Assembly: GCA_018645265.1 (NCBI GenBank)
Contig: JABGOS010000155.1
Span: 1 to 37,645, forward strand
Direction: 5' to 3'
Origin: Deltaproteobacteria bacterium
GTDB taxonomy: Bacteria > UBA10199 > 2-02-FULL-44-16 > JAAZCA01
Length of the DNA: 37,645 nt
Position numbers and translations under genes: made by a program. This document shows, in pieces, positions 24,376 through 32,518 of this stretch; the stretch's first letter is position 1, and each line of letters begins with the position of its first letter. The notes beneath the pieces are model-generated. The model had not been told where the DNA came from. It saw nothing but the letters and a program-made list of their open reading frames with translations, and did not search any database.

Positions 24376-25078
24376 TTAACTGAAACTTTCCATTACTTAT
24401 ATCGCTCTTCGCCTGATCATAACTTTCCGGAGTTCCTAGGTCATTCCAATAATCGTCATAAAGATATGCGCCGACGCGTGCACCCTTTTCGATGAGCTTT
24501 TTATAGCCGTCCTGAATGAGGCAGGCTTCAATTCCTGCTGGTGGAAATTCATTCAGAAGTTCAGGGCCCACTATCTGGAGTCCCGTATAGTGATATTCGC
24601 CCTTTTCAAAGCCCTTTATGGTTTTGTCATCGCTTACATCTATCGGAGTGTAATTAGAATCAGGGGGAAGTTTTTTTAGTACCATCGTAGCTGAAAAGTT
24701 GTTGCGGGTATGGTAGTCCACCAAATCTGAAAGGTCCGTTTCTATAAGAGCATCAGAGTTCAGTGCGAGAAGAGGTTCCTCCTTGAAGAAGCTGCCTGCT
24801 TTTTTTACTCCGCCGCCAGTGCCTAGAATTTTTTGCTCGATGGAATAATGAATCGTTATTCCATATTTTGATCCATCGCCGACGTGTTCCCTAATCATGT
24901 CACCAAGATGATGTAGGTTGATAGCTACTTCGGTTATTCCATATTTTTTTAGATAATGCAGTTGATGATCTATCAGTAGTTCACCATCCAGCGGCAGCAA
25001 TGGCTTTGGGGTTGTAAGTGTTAATGGTCTGAGCCTGGTCCCGAATCCTGCGGCGAGAAGTATGGCTTTTTTGATCAT
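24365..25078 (-). CDS. murU: N-acetylmuramate-1-phosphate uridylyltransferase-like nucleotidyltransferase
   Basis: MurU makes UDP-MurNAc from MurNAc-1-phosphate during peptidoglycan recycling, bypassing de novo synthesis and fosfomycin. The nucleotidyltransferase signature LAAGFGTRLRPLTLTTPKPLLP is at residue 7. ETDLSDL and GTGGGV lie in the core, and YDDYWNDLGTPESYDQA is near the end. The 237-residue length is normal for MurU. The preceding gene is AmgK-like, the known functional partner, which supports this substrate over mannose or glucose 1-phosphate. AGGACAGGAC lies before the ATG. It is the last gene of the operon. Confidence 0.85.
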   Translation of the reverse strand: MIKKAILLAAGFGTRLRPLTLTTPKPLLPLDGELLIDHQLHYLKKYGITEVAINLHHLGDMIREHVGDGSKYGITIHYSIEQKILGTGGGVKKAGSFFKEEPLLALNSDALIETDLSDLVDYHTRNNFSATMVLKKLPPDSNYTPIDVSDDKTIKGFEKGEYHYTGLQIVGPELLNEFPPAGIEACLIQDGYKKLIEKGARVGAYLYDDYWNDLGTPESYDQAKSDISNGKFQLIKG

Positions 25079-25114
25079 GTCCTGTCCTGTTTCTTTGCCG
25101 AAGCAATCATGAGG

Positions 25115-26155
25115 TTATTTTAATTTGATGCTTCTTTTTAATTCAGGTGTGTATTTTTTTAAAATTGTTAATAGTGTTTCGTGTCCAGAGGTTCTTGTGA
25201 GTGCCTGAACTACATATTCTAGCGATGTGGGAATAAATTCAAGGTAGTTTGGATTTCCCTTAACGCGGTCTATATATACAAATCTACCAGAATCCTTAAG
25301 CTTTCTCTGTATAGTTATGAGGTCGAATTCTTCCCTCACTTGATCTTCGCTTCTGCCGCTTCCCTTGGCATAATTGCCGATGAGATGGAAGAGAAGGTCA
25401 TTATCCAGTTCTATATACGAATCGCGCAGCAGTGATACGAGATCGTAGAGTTTTGGACCCATGAGGGCATCCTGAAAATCTATTATAAAGAAGGTTCCAT
25501 TTTTTATAATAATATTTCGACTTTGATAATCGCGCAGTGTCAGACCGTACTTCATGCCTTCTATCTTTTCTGTAATGGAACGGGTCTGTCTTTTGAATTC
25601 ATCGAGATCCGTTCGTGAGAGCTCTACACCCCTAGCCTCAAGACCGTACTCCAGGAAGTGATCAAATTCCCAGTTGAGTAATTTGGCATCGAAGGATCTT
25701 TTAAAGGCTATACAGTTGGCACTGATATTGTCATCGCTTTGCTTTTGAATCTCTATTAAGAGATCAACCGCGTTCTTATAGCTTTCGTTAAGTGCTTCCG
25801 AATCCAACCCTTCTATGCATGTAGATAGAAGCTTGTCGCCTAAGTCCTCCAGGACCATAATTTTGTCATTATCATTGTACCTTAGGATTTCGGGTACGTT
25901 TAAACCGATTTTCTTTAGATATCGATCCATATTTATAAAGGGAAGTTCATTCAACACCTCTGTGCAATTGGTGATCTCTTCTGAGGGGGAGCTTTTGCCT
26001 TTCGGCATTTGCATCATGATGAGACTCGAACCGTCGGAGAGATGAATTCTGGAGTATGTGCGATACGATGCGTCGCCGTGAAGTTTATCTATTTTTATGA
26101 CCTTTGAAGCGAAGTTTAGTTCGTCCGTTATGATCTTGTCGACTAGTTCATTCAT
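25115..26155 (-). CDS. amgK: AmgK-like N-acetylmuramate/N-acetylglucosamine kinase
   Basis: AmgK is an aminoglycoside-phosphotransferase-fold kinase that phosphorylates MurNAc and GlcNAc at the anomeric position for MurU. The 346-residue product has the APH layout: GDASYRTYSRIH (nucleotide loop), IMVLEDLGDKLL (hinge) and the catalytic loop LRDYQSRNIII. FFIIDFQDALMGPKLYDLVSL carries the metal-binding Asp. The catalytic loop is usually HRDY.SRN; here Leu replaces the His (codon CTG), while the Asp and Asn remain. It overlaps the upstream lipoprotein gene by ATGA and precedes murU by about 36 bases. The pairing with murU makes the recycling role likely. Confidence 0.83.
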   Translation of the reverse strand: MNELVDKIITDELNFASKVIKIDKLHGDASYRTYSRIHLSDGSSLIMMQMPKGKSSPSEEITNCTEVLNELPFINMDRYLKKIGLNVPEILRYNDNDKIMVLEDLGDKLLSTCIEGLDSEALNESYKNAVDLLIEIQKQSDDNISANCIAFKRSFDAKLLNWEFDHFLEYGLEARGVELSRTDLDEFKRQTRSITEKIEGMKYGLTLRDYQSRNIIIKNGTFFIIDFQDALMGPKLYDLVSLLRDSYIELDNDLLFHLIGNYAKGSGRSEDQVREEFDLITIQRKLKDSGRFVYIDRVKGNPNYLEFIPTSLEYVVQALTRTSGHETLLTILKKYTPELKRSIKLK

Positions 26156-26541
26156 TCAGTCACCGTAAGTGTTATATCTGCATTGCTGACATTTCCATCG
26201 ACGACCACTATCACCGAATTATCGCCAGGTACCGCATCGTCCGGGATGATCGCTGTAAGCGATTCGATCTCCGTATCGGTAGGTGAATCAACTAACGAGT
26301 AGGTGATAGCGTTCGTAGCGGTGCTTCCTATCATTATGATGTTTGATGGACCGGCTATGGAGAATCCAAATCCAAATACCGTAATTTCATCGCCTGCCAT
26401 TGCGTCTATGGGATCAACCCTAGAGACTATAGGGGGCGAGTTTGTAGGGACGTCCGCCGAAAACTCGTTAGACGATCCCCCGCAGGCGACCAGGAAGATT
26501 ACGATAAATATGATTGTGTGTAATCGTATCATGAGTTCCAT
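26152..26541 (-). CDS. Small lipoprotein with an IPT/TIG domain
   Basis: The 129-residue product has a lipoprotein signal ending FLVACGG, a short Ser/Asn/Pro linker and a single IPT/TIG Ig-like domain. The domain motifs are PPIVSRVDPIDAMAGDEITVFGFGF and AVPGDNSVIVVVDG. Such domains mediate protein or glycan binding at the cell surface. An alternative ATG lies three codons in (26532). Its stop overlaps the AmgK start as ATGA, so the two are translationally coupled. Its role in an operon with cytoplasmic recycling enzymes is unknown; it may help at the outer envelope. Confidence 0.82.
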   Translation of the reverse strand: MELMIRLHTIIFIVIFLVACGGSSNEFSADVPTNSPPIVSRVDPIDAMAGDEITVFGFGFSIAGPSNIIMIGSTATNAITYSLVDSPTDTEIESLTAIIPDDAVPGDNSVIVVVDGNVSNADITLTVTE

Positions 26542-26566
26542 AAGCTATATTGAACCGATCAGATGA

Positions 26567-27193
26567 TCAAGGGGTAAGCATCCATATCTTCTCAGAGAGG
26601 TTTTTATGGAAGAAATCGCGAACTTGAACGAGTAGATCGCTAAACCTCAAGGGATTGAAGTAATTGCTAAGGAGCTGGTGGCAGTATTTTGCGGCGAAGC
26701 GGTTTGCATCCCTATATCTTTGAATTTCAGATGGATCCAGTGCCGGATCGAACGCGTGGTTTTCAAACTGCATGTTGAATAGCGCAGGTGATATCGAGCC
26801 ACCATCCGAATGGGCGATTAGGTGAAGCAGTAGAAATTTGTCCACCTCAGCCTGGAGTTCGAGTTCGAGCTGGGTGACCTTGCGGCCTTTTTCTATACAC
26901 TCACAGAGATATAGAAAATGGCTCGTCCCTTCAATCACACAGGCGAGTGCGTCAGGATCATCAAGTGGGTTATTATTTTCGATTGAGCGCAATATGTCGG
27001 GAGATATGTAGAGGCCGATTTCCAAACCATCATCTGATTCCCGAATGAGGAGTGACTCCCTGTTCGAGAAGCGATTGCCTATACTTACATCCTTCTTCTG
27101 AGCTTGATCGGTTATGATAAACCTATCTATCTCCTGCGGATTTTGGATGTCGTAGATTCTGCACAACATCTTGTACAGCTCTACAAGTTTCAT
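26567..27193 (-). CDS. Hypothetical protein in the AmgK/MurU operon
   Basis: I do not recognise the family. The 208-residue product has no signal or membrane span and is predicted to be mixed alpha/beta and mostly helical after residue 70. Notable stretches are VIEGTSHFLYLCECIEKGR and HLIAHSDGGSISP, the latter with two His residues. The ATG is one base from the upstream gene's stop, with AAAGGAATGAG as its ribosome site, so the two are translationally coupled. About 25 bases separate it from the lipoprotein gene. Co-transcription with the MurNAc-recycling genes is likely; a related role is inference only. Confidence 0.75.
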   Translation of the reverse strand: MKLVELYKMLCRIYDIQNPQEIDRFIITDQAQKKDVSIGNRFSNRESLLIRESDDGLEIGLYISPDILRSIENNNPLDDPDALACVIEGTSHFLYLCECIEKGRKVTQLELELQAEVDKFLLLHLIAHSDGGSISPALFNMQFENHAFDPALDPSEIQRYRDANRFAAKYCHQLLSNYFNPLRFSDLLVQVRDFFHKNLSEKIWMLTP

Positions 27194-27194
27194 C

Positions 27195-27788
27195 TCATTC
27201 CTTTCGGCTTTTAGATGAAATATCTATTCCTTTGCGCTCGAGCAGCTCCTTGAGTGTGTCATCCCCGGTAGCAATCCATCTTTCGTATATTCGCACGAGA
27301 TCGGCATCGGTGTTGGCATTATTCCAGGGAGCTACCGATGATACCACATCAACGAAACCTGCGAACTTTTTTGAAAGCTCATTGTAGAGATCTGAAAAAG
27401 TGCCGCTGCTTCCATGTATGTTAGCGAGCGTGCTATAGGCGGATCCGCCGATGGATATGTAGTATGATGCATCCATGAGACCGCGGTTGATGTTATCTCC
27501 GAAGAATCCAGCTACGACTAGCGCCTTATCGCCTACCTGTCGTAAACATCTCTGCTGTTTTGCTTGGCTACCGCTCATTGCCTCCATCAGAAGAATCGAG
27601 AGCGGCTTTTCAATCGCCTCTTCGCCGGAGGCCATCGTTCCTTCCGCTGAATGAAATTCCTCAAGGAGATTTACGATATAGAATTCCACGAGATCCATTG
27701 TCTCGATCCTCTGCTTTTCGAGGGCTTTCTGGACCTTCTCGCGAAGGATCTCGGTAAGCTTCGACCCGTGGATTATCTGGCTGCTCAT
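27195..27788 (-). CDS. Hypothetical protein leading the AmgK/MurU operon
   Basis: I do not recognise the family. From ATG 27788 the product has 197 residues, is soluble and starts with a helical, charged segment (TEILREKVQKALEKQRIETMDLVEFYIVNLLEE). A middle region is richer in Gly and Ser (GGSAYSTLANIHGSSGTF), and the tail is helical. The track start at 27956 is rejected because it covers a promoter whose transcript would begin near 27812. Upstream residues are also rich in Ile and Tyr, as noncoding AT-rich DNA would give. It is followed after one base by the 27193 gene. Confidence 0.72.
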   Translation of the reverse strand: MSSQIIHGSKLTEILREKVQKALEKQRIETMDLVEFYIVNLLEEFHSAEGTMASGEEAIEKPLSILLMEAMSGSQAKQQRCLRQVGDKALVVAGFFGDNINRGLMDASYYISIGGSAYSTLANIHGSSGTFSDLYNELSKKFAGFVDVVSSVAPWNNANTDADLVRIYERWIATGDDTLKELLERKGIDISSKSRKE

Positions 27789-27818
27789 ATCAGTCACCGT
27801 AGTTCTAACTATGCAATT

Positions 27819-27847
27819 ATTATACCATTTTAGCGTTTTGCTTTCCA
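27819..27847 (-). promoter_or_regulatory. Promoter of the 27788-24365 operon
   Basis: On the minus strand TGGAAA (27847-27842) and a perfect TATAAT (27824-27819) are separated by 17 bases. The predicted leader is about 24 bases, ending at the ATG 27788. Confidence 0.7.
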
Positions 27848-27961
27848 TGTCGAGCGCTGTACGACGTGCGCAATAAATTGTTATCTGTATGATATTATAC
27901 AGGAAGTTGTATTTAATTGAAATATGAAGTTGTGGGAAACAGATCACATAGCGCAAATTGC

Positions 27962-29011
27962 CTATATATTTCCATGTAGATGCGGAGCCGCCTCTTCAGC
28001 CTTTTCTTCTGACAGCTCTTCGGTAGGTTTGAAGAGCCCCTTTGAAGTGCACTTGAGAAGAACCGTTCCGGTACAGATTTTTAGAAGATAGTTTGAGAAC
28101 ATCCAAAGTAGGGTTGCTGCGAAGAGCATCTCCTTCGGTGTGATGAGCCCGTCGGAGAATATTGGGCTACTGATGTATGGACTCAGCAGTTCAACCATAG
28201 CCGCATTCGCTGTGCCGAGACCACCAGGTGTTATCGGTAGGGTCCCGATCAAAAAAACCACCGGTACATTTCCTAAGATTCTTACCAACGAAATCTCAAC
28301 GGTGAAGGTCCAGAAGAGGACGTACATAGATAGGATTATCGTAATATGAATCGGCATTCTGAGTAGGGCAGTCTTTAGATAGTCGGAGAGCTTCGCATTT
28401 TCGAATATATGAAACGCCTCCTTCTTCCTCAGTCCCTCTATAATTGGAATGCGAATATGCCTGCCGATCAATTTTTCGGGAAGCCTTCTCCAGAATGCCA
28501 GCCAGATCAATGTGCCTGCATACGCCACGATTGTTATTAGTTGTATCGTATATCCAAGATCAACACCTGCGACGGCATATTTCTGAAATAGGGAACCAAT
28601 AAAAGCCAGGGTTATGATCCACATGAGATCAATGTAGACGATGAAGAGAAAAATTCCGAGAGCCTTGAATATCGGGATGTCATATTTGCGTTTAAGATAA
28701 TATCCGAATGCCGCCTGGCTCGCTGCGTAATTTAAAATCATGATGAGATAGGTGACGCCGCGTCCGGCTAATATATCGCGAAATTTTACGGGATGGGAGA
28801 ATCGCTTGATTACCTTGGTCATACTCCAGGCGTCGATCAGGTAGAGAATAAGGAAGTAGCTGATGGAGAACGCGATGAAAGCCGGAATATTTACCAACCT
28901 GATCGCATCTAGAACCTTGGAGGGTGGATACTGTTGAAACAGGTATACAAAAATCGCTATGGCGATGCCCCATGGGGCTATCTGTTTGATATATCTAAAT
29001 GTTTTCTTCAT
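27962..29011 (-). CDS. Lysylphosphatidylglycerol synthase TM-region/flippase-like membrane protein (UPF0104)
   Basis: The 349-residue product has about eight hydrophobic spans. It also has the conserved segment LPITPGGLGTANAAMVELL, the hallmark of the UPF0104/LPG_synthase_TM family. Members flip or translocate lipids or act as the membrane part of MprF; this protein has no synthase domain. An acidic Glu-rich C-terminal tail of about 25 residues extends into the cytoplasm. The ATG lacks a clear ribosome site. A candidate promoter TTGACA-17-TACTTT lies at 29084-29056. It ends about 175 bases upstream of the next operon's start and may belong with it only by orientation. Confidence 0.85.
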   Translation of the reverse strand: MKKTFRYIKQIAPWGIAIAIFVYLFQQYPPSKVLDAIRLVNIPAFIAFSISYFLILYLIDAWSMTKVIKRFSHPVKFRDILAGRGVTYLIMILNYAASQAAFGYYLKRKYDIPIFKALGIFLFIVYIDLMWIITLAFIGSLFQKYAVAGVDLGYTIQLITIVAYAGTLIWLAFWRRLPEKLIGRHIRIPIIEGLRKKEAFHIFENAKLSDYLKTALLRMPIHITIILSMYVLFWTFTVEISLVRILGNVPVVFLIGTLPITPGGLGTANAAMVELLSPYISSPIFSDGLITPKEMLFAATLLWMFSNYLLKICTGTVLLKCTSKGLFKPTEELSEEKAEEAAPHLHGNI

Positions 29012-29055
29012 AAGAAAGCACGCAACTTTTATTTGAATGATGCGATAAGAAGGTG

Positions 29056-29084
29056 AAAGTAAGGGGTCAAGTGAGCAGTGTCAA
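29056..29084 (-). promoter_or_regulatory. Candidate promoter of the 29011 membrane protein gene
   Basis: A perfect TTGACA is followed after 17 bases by TACTTT on the minus strand, about 45 bases before the ATG. The -10 is weak. Confidence 0.5.
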
Positions 29085-29108
29085 CTTACATTTAACGTGA
29101 TCATATTT

Positions 29109-29202
29109 GGCGGAGACGGGGAAAGGGGCTTCTCCGCCACCTCAAGTCCCCCATCTCTTTCCCCAACAATAGCCGCGAGGCACTTCGGTGCTTCGCGGTT
29201 TT
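29109..29202 (+). ncRNA. Possible small structured RNA with terminator
   Basis: In the 342-base gap before the 29354 gene, GGCGGAGA (29109) pairs with TCTCCGCC (29131). Within it GGGGAAAG can instead pair with CTTTCCCC at 29157. A terminator-like hairpin with a TTCG loop at 29173-29198, CCGCGAGGCAC paired with GTGCTTCGCGG and followed by TTTT, closes the region. No plus-strand gene ends just upstream, so this terminator has no obvious client. I did not find a convincing promoter, and the call is tentative. Confidence 0.4.
29173..29202 (+). terminator. Rho-independent terminator with UUCG loop
   Basis: An 11-bp stem with one G-T pair, a TTCG tetraloop and four T residues forms a good terminator. 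The previous plus-strand gene ends nearly 5 kb away, so it likely ends a short transcript. Confidence 0.75.
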
Positions 29203-29353
29203 GTATTGATAACACTATGTGCAGCTAGATTCGTCTAATATTATCAATAAACAGGGTGAAAACCATCTAATCCCACCGAGTGAGCAACTTTTACAAAAAA
29301 ATGCCGATAATAAAAGGTAAGACGAAATAGCTTTAAGGGAATGGGATTTCTCT
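29203..29353. other. Upstream region of the 29354 gene
   Basis: TATTGATAA at 29204-29212 and TTATCAATA at 29241-29249 form an inverted repeat 28 bases apart, as a regulator site might. GTGAGCAACTTTTA at 29280 resembles a sequence upstream of the 13407 gene. No clear sigma-70 promoter was found; a short GGGA lies 7 bases before the start codon. Confidence 0.45.
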
Positions 29354-31681
29354 ATGAACAGGACATTTTTTCAAGCGCCAATGCTGGGTCAGGTTGGTCC
29401 GCACATGTTTTCCTGCATGCCATTTGGGGAAATGTATTTTTTTGGAGGAAGTGCTGTTCAATCCGGTCTTATGACTCACGGTCTGTACCCTGTGGTGCAG
29501 AACGTAGGTACAACACCTGTAACTCCTGTTGGAAATGGTGATATCTATCTTGGGGGAAAAACCGCTTCAAAAGTTCATCAAGCAATCCCCGTTGTATTAC
29601 CTGCTCATCTGCGGATGCTTGCCATGCCTGAGGGTTCGAATGACTTGCCCCTGGCATTAGATTTTATTGTGCCGGATGATCCAGAAATATTCTTTCGTAC
29701 GTTTCTGCCAAACGCTAGCGATAAACAGTTTCAAAAAGATCACCTTGATAAAGCTCTAAATGTCGGTCGTTTGTTGGGAAGCGAGACTTTGGTGTATCTT
29801 CTTGGTCTAGGAAAGAAGATGGAGGGGTATGAGCAGCTCAAGGGATTGATAGATACTCGAATTATGAGTGACCTATATCTTTTGGGAAAACGCCTGGAAA
29901 GGATAGAGTCAACTCCATACATGGAGCTGGTTCGTAGGCATATCGGTGAACATGTTGCAGCTGGGACTGCAGACATAAATGTTTTCTTAAATATAGCCGA
30001 TAACCTTCCTCATCTTTTAGCAGATATAAAATTTGTAGAAACCTTTGGTTATGATGCCTGTGCTAACGCTTCAGAGGTTTTCTATAGGGATGTCGGTGCT
30101 TTTACCGATCAAATCTTTAAACTCGATGAACTAGGTCTTTTGAAAGCTATAGGTCTTGATAGAATCATTGAAAGCGGGGCAACGCGTACAGACTTGCTTG
30201 CCAATTTTTCTAAGCTTGCTCAGTATGCTCCAGATATAGCTGCGCTGCCTGACGATAAGAAGGATTTTATTTTGGCTCAGAGGGCTTGTTCGATGAGAAC
30301 AATTGCCTTGATGTCGGATTATGAAATGATTTCACTCTATGGGTTCGAGGGATATGTAGATCTTCTTCCTCTTCTGAGCTCTACAGACGTTAGATCGGCA
30401 CGGACTCTTCTTGAAACGTTAGGAGTTGTAGATGAAGCTGTAGTCGAAAAGTGGATAACGCTGTTTGATGGGCAGAGTTATGGAAATTATAATGATCAAC
30501 TCATGGAGGTAAGATTTATTATAACTGCTAGCGATAATTCTTCGCTCTCCATGATGACAAGCTATATTGATTCGGATAGTGACCCGGCGGTTATCTTAAT
30601 GCGTTTGAAGAATCATCGTCTTCTGGAAGAACTGAGCAGGTATTACGGTGTGTCGCTGGATGATAAACATCTAATCGAATATGCGATAAATCTATCTAAA
30701 GATGAGATGTCAATCGCTCATCGAAATACGTTAGGTGCGTTGAGTATGGAGGATGCATTCAAGGCGGTTATATATCGTTTCCAGCAGCTTGAGTCATGGT
30801 TTGGGACAACGGCCGTGCATAGAATGAAGCGTGTGATGCCAAATTATGAAATACGTGCGCCTCTAGCAGTTTTTAATATAAACGATAGATACAAGCTGCA
30901 TCTAGAGCTTGGTAATTACGAGGCGTATACCGGTTTGCAGTTTGCGATTTATCATCAGTCTGATGATGGCTGGTCGGTTCCTTATTATAAAAAAGGGCAT
31001 CTCGCCGCCGTAGGGTTTGTGGAGACCGAGGATGGTATAGCTATTACAAGGCTTCAGGGTGGTAAGGATCTGGGTTCTAAGCTGGATGAATTCAAGAAAT
31101 ATTCTGGAGGAACTTCGCCGATAGTTTGGCTCGCCTACGCAGTTGGACAGGCCCTGTCAGCGAGAGCGGCCGCTGAAGGTAAAGAATTCAAGCTGTTAAA
31201 TGGCAAGCATGCGCTATATTTATATCCTCATAAGACGGGTAAGAATCCGGAGGGGATCGCTGGTATCCAGGATGCACTGGCATATATTGGAGATAAACCG
31301 AAAAGCGATGATCGATCCGAGGCTGGAGATAAGAAGCTAAGGGAGCATAGGAGAGTTGTTAATTCTATAGGGCTATATAATTCTACTGCAAAGAGGCTAG
31401 GTTTTCGAAAGGGTGTCGGGGATGATGAGTCGGGAATAAACCCCTGGTATGTTTTTGATGTATCCCGGCGTTCAGCATTCGGAGAGAAGTTTATGTTCCA
31501 GTTGGATAGAAGGGGTGATGTCGAAGCATTTCAATCTTCAATAGCTCAATTCATGGCCGCACTGCGTAGTGTGCAGGTTAGTTCGTTGGATGAGTACGAT
31601 CCTGAATGGGTCAACAAACAGGAGATGCGATTCCTCGAGCAAAGTGAAAATCCATTCCCTAATTACTTCGGTATTGACTGA
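29354..31681 (+). CDS. Large orphan protein of 775 residues, function unknown
   Basis: I do not recognise the family. No signal peptide or membrane span is visible. The N-terminal 80 residues are Gly- and Met-rich (APMLGQVGPHMFSCMPFGEM), a low-complexity opening unlike a globular start. Residues 100-480 are acidic and helical with many Leu, compatible with helical repeats. Residues 530-640 look like an alpha/beta domain with KKGHLAAVGFVETEDGIAI then TRLQGGKDLG; this has a faint resemblance to the LQG segment of DUF535 (VirK/YbjX) proteins. A basic region near 650-690 precedes the C-terminus. It is a single gene, convergent with rlmE 3 bases away. A secreted or effector-like protein is one possibility, unproven. 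Confidence 0.75.
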   Translation: MNRTFFQAPMLGQVGPHMFSCMPFGEMYFFGGSAVQSGLMTHGLYPVVQNVGTTPVTPVGNGDIYLGGKTASKVHQAIPVVLPAHLRMLAMPEGSNDLPLALDFIVPDDPEIFFRTFLPNASDKQFQKDHLDKALNVGRLLGSETLVYLLGLGKKMEGYEQLKGLIDTRIMSDLYLLGKRLERIESTPYMELVRRHIGEHVAAGTADINVFLNIADNLPHLLADIKFVETFGYDACANASEVFYRDVGAFTDQIFKLDELGLLKAIGLDRIIESGATRTDLLANFSKLAQYAPDIAALPDDKKDFILAQRACSMRTIALMSDYEMISLYGFEGYVDLLPLLSSTDVRSARTLLETLGVVDEAVVEKWITLFDGQSYGNYNDQLMEVRFIITASDNSSLSMMTSYIDSDSDPAVILMRLKNHRLLEELSRYYGVSLDDKHLIEYAINLSKDEMSIAHRNTLGALSMEDAFKAVIYRFQQLESWFGTTAVHRMKRVMPNYEIRAPLAVFNINDRYKLHLELGNYEAYTGLQFAIYHQSDDGWSVPYYKKGHLAAVGFVETEDGIAITRLQGGKDLGSKLDEFKKYSGGTSPIVWLAYAVGQALSARAAAEGKEFKLLNGKHALYLYPHKTGKNPEGIAGIQDALAYIGDKPKSDDRSEAGDKKLREHRRVVNSIGLYNSTAKRLGFRKGVGDDESGINPWYVFDVSRRSAFGEKFMFQLDRRGDVEAFQSSIAQFMAALRSVQVSSLDEYDPEWVNKQEMRFLEQSENPFPNYFGID

Positions 31682-31684
31682 GCG

Positions 31685-32278
31685 TTATGATTTGAAATTC
31701 AGAGCTATCAGGTATCGTTCGGAGGATGTTTTACGTGTAGCCTCCGGAACTATAGTGCTTACCTTTTTGAAGTGAATCTTTAAAATTCTTACGTACTCCT
31801 CGAACTCCTGCCCAGGGAATATTTTTACTACGAAGTTACCACCCTCTTTAAGAAGCTTGCGGCATATCTCTAGAGCTAACATCGCCACTTCATAGGAGCG
31901 ATACGCATCAGCGAATGCAATTCCTGAGATGTTTGGAGACATATCAGAGACGACTACATCTACCCTGCCGCTAGCCATCAGTTGAATCTTCGTGGTGGGA
32001 TGTTCATCTTCGAGGTCACCCTGAATAAACGAGCAATTTTTTGGAGGTTCGATCTTCAGGGGGAGTAGATCGATTCCGATGATCCGCCCCTTGGTGCCAA
32101 CCATCTTGGATAGTTCCTGCATCCAACCTCCGGGGGCACATCCGAGATCAAGAACGATATCCCCCTTTTGTACGAGTTTAAATCTTCTCTGAAGCTCATC
32201 AAGCTTGTATACCGCCCTTGAGGCCTTCTTCTCCCTCTTCGCTTTCTTGTAAAAGTGGTCTTTTCGTTTGTAGGCCAT
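31685..32278 (-). CDS. rlmE: 23S rRNA (uridine-2'-O)-methyltransferase RlmE
   Basis: RlmE (FtsJ/RrmJ) methylates the 2'-O of U2552 in the A loop of 23S rRNA, aiding 50S assembly. The SAM motif VLDLGCAPGGWMQ is near residue 45. The catalytic K-D-K-E set is complete, as Lys in RAVYKL, Asp in VVSDMSPN, Lys in FVVKIF and Glu in SSERYLI. Start 32278 (MAYKRKDHFYKKAKREK) gives 197 residues, typical for the family. The track's 14 extra residues are rejected because family members begin with this basic stretch. It converges with the 29354 gene with no terminator between them. Confidence 0.94.
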   Translation of the reverse strand: MAYKRKDHFYKKAKREKKASRAVYKLDELQRRFKLVQKGDIVLDLGCAPGGWMQELSKMVGTKGRIIGIDLLPLKIEPPKNCSFIQGDLEDEHPTTKIQLMASGRVDVVVSDMSPNISGIAFADAYRSYEVAMLALEICRKLLKEGGNFVVKIFPGQEFEEYVRILKIHFKKVSTIVPEATRKTSSERYLIALNFKS

Positions 32279-32377
32279 AGTTAACTCGTTGATTGATGCT
32301 GATGGTATGATTATTTTCACCTTTGATAAAGGCCGATTTTGAGCGGTGCTTAATCATATAATGGTGGTGACTCAAAT

Positions 32378-32430
32378 ACCCAAAAATCCCAAATTGGGGT
32401 CCGGAATACCGAATTTCCATGAAAACCCCA
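32378..32430. promoter_or_regulatory. Candidate enhancer site for the sigma-54 promoter
   Basis: TGGGGT (32395-32400) and ACCCCA (32425-32430) form an inverted repeat 24 bases apart, next to a smaller CCCAA-A-TTGGG repeat. The centre lies about 87 bases before the predicted transcription start. This is the usual distance for an enhancer-binding protein, though the protein is not identified. Confidence 0.4.
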
Positions 32431-32472
32431 TATAAATTATCAATAAATACAAGTAGTTAGCATATACCAAAG

Positions 32473-32488
32473 TGGCAAGACTCTTGCA
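32473..32488 (+). promoter_or_regulatory. Sigma-54 (RpoN) promoter
   Basis: TGGCAAGACTCTTGCA matches the sigma-54 consensus TGGCACGrNNNTTGCW at 12 of 13 specified positions. The invariant GG (32474) and GC (32486) are separated by exactly 10 bases. Transcription would start near 32499, and the ATG follows at 32519. An enhancer-binding protein would be required. Confidence 0.85.
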
Positions 32489-32518
32489 ATATAAGTCGGT
32501 GAGACAAGGAGGTTTGAT

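Noticed and set aside
27789-27956. 56 extra N-terminal residues in the 27788 gene
   Set aside because: They overlap a TGGAAA-17-TATAAT promoter whose transcript begins downstream of them.
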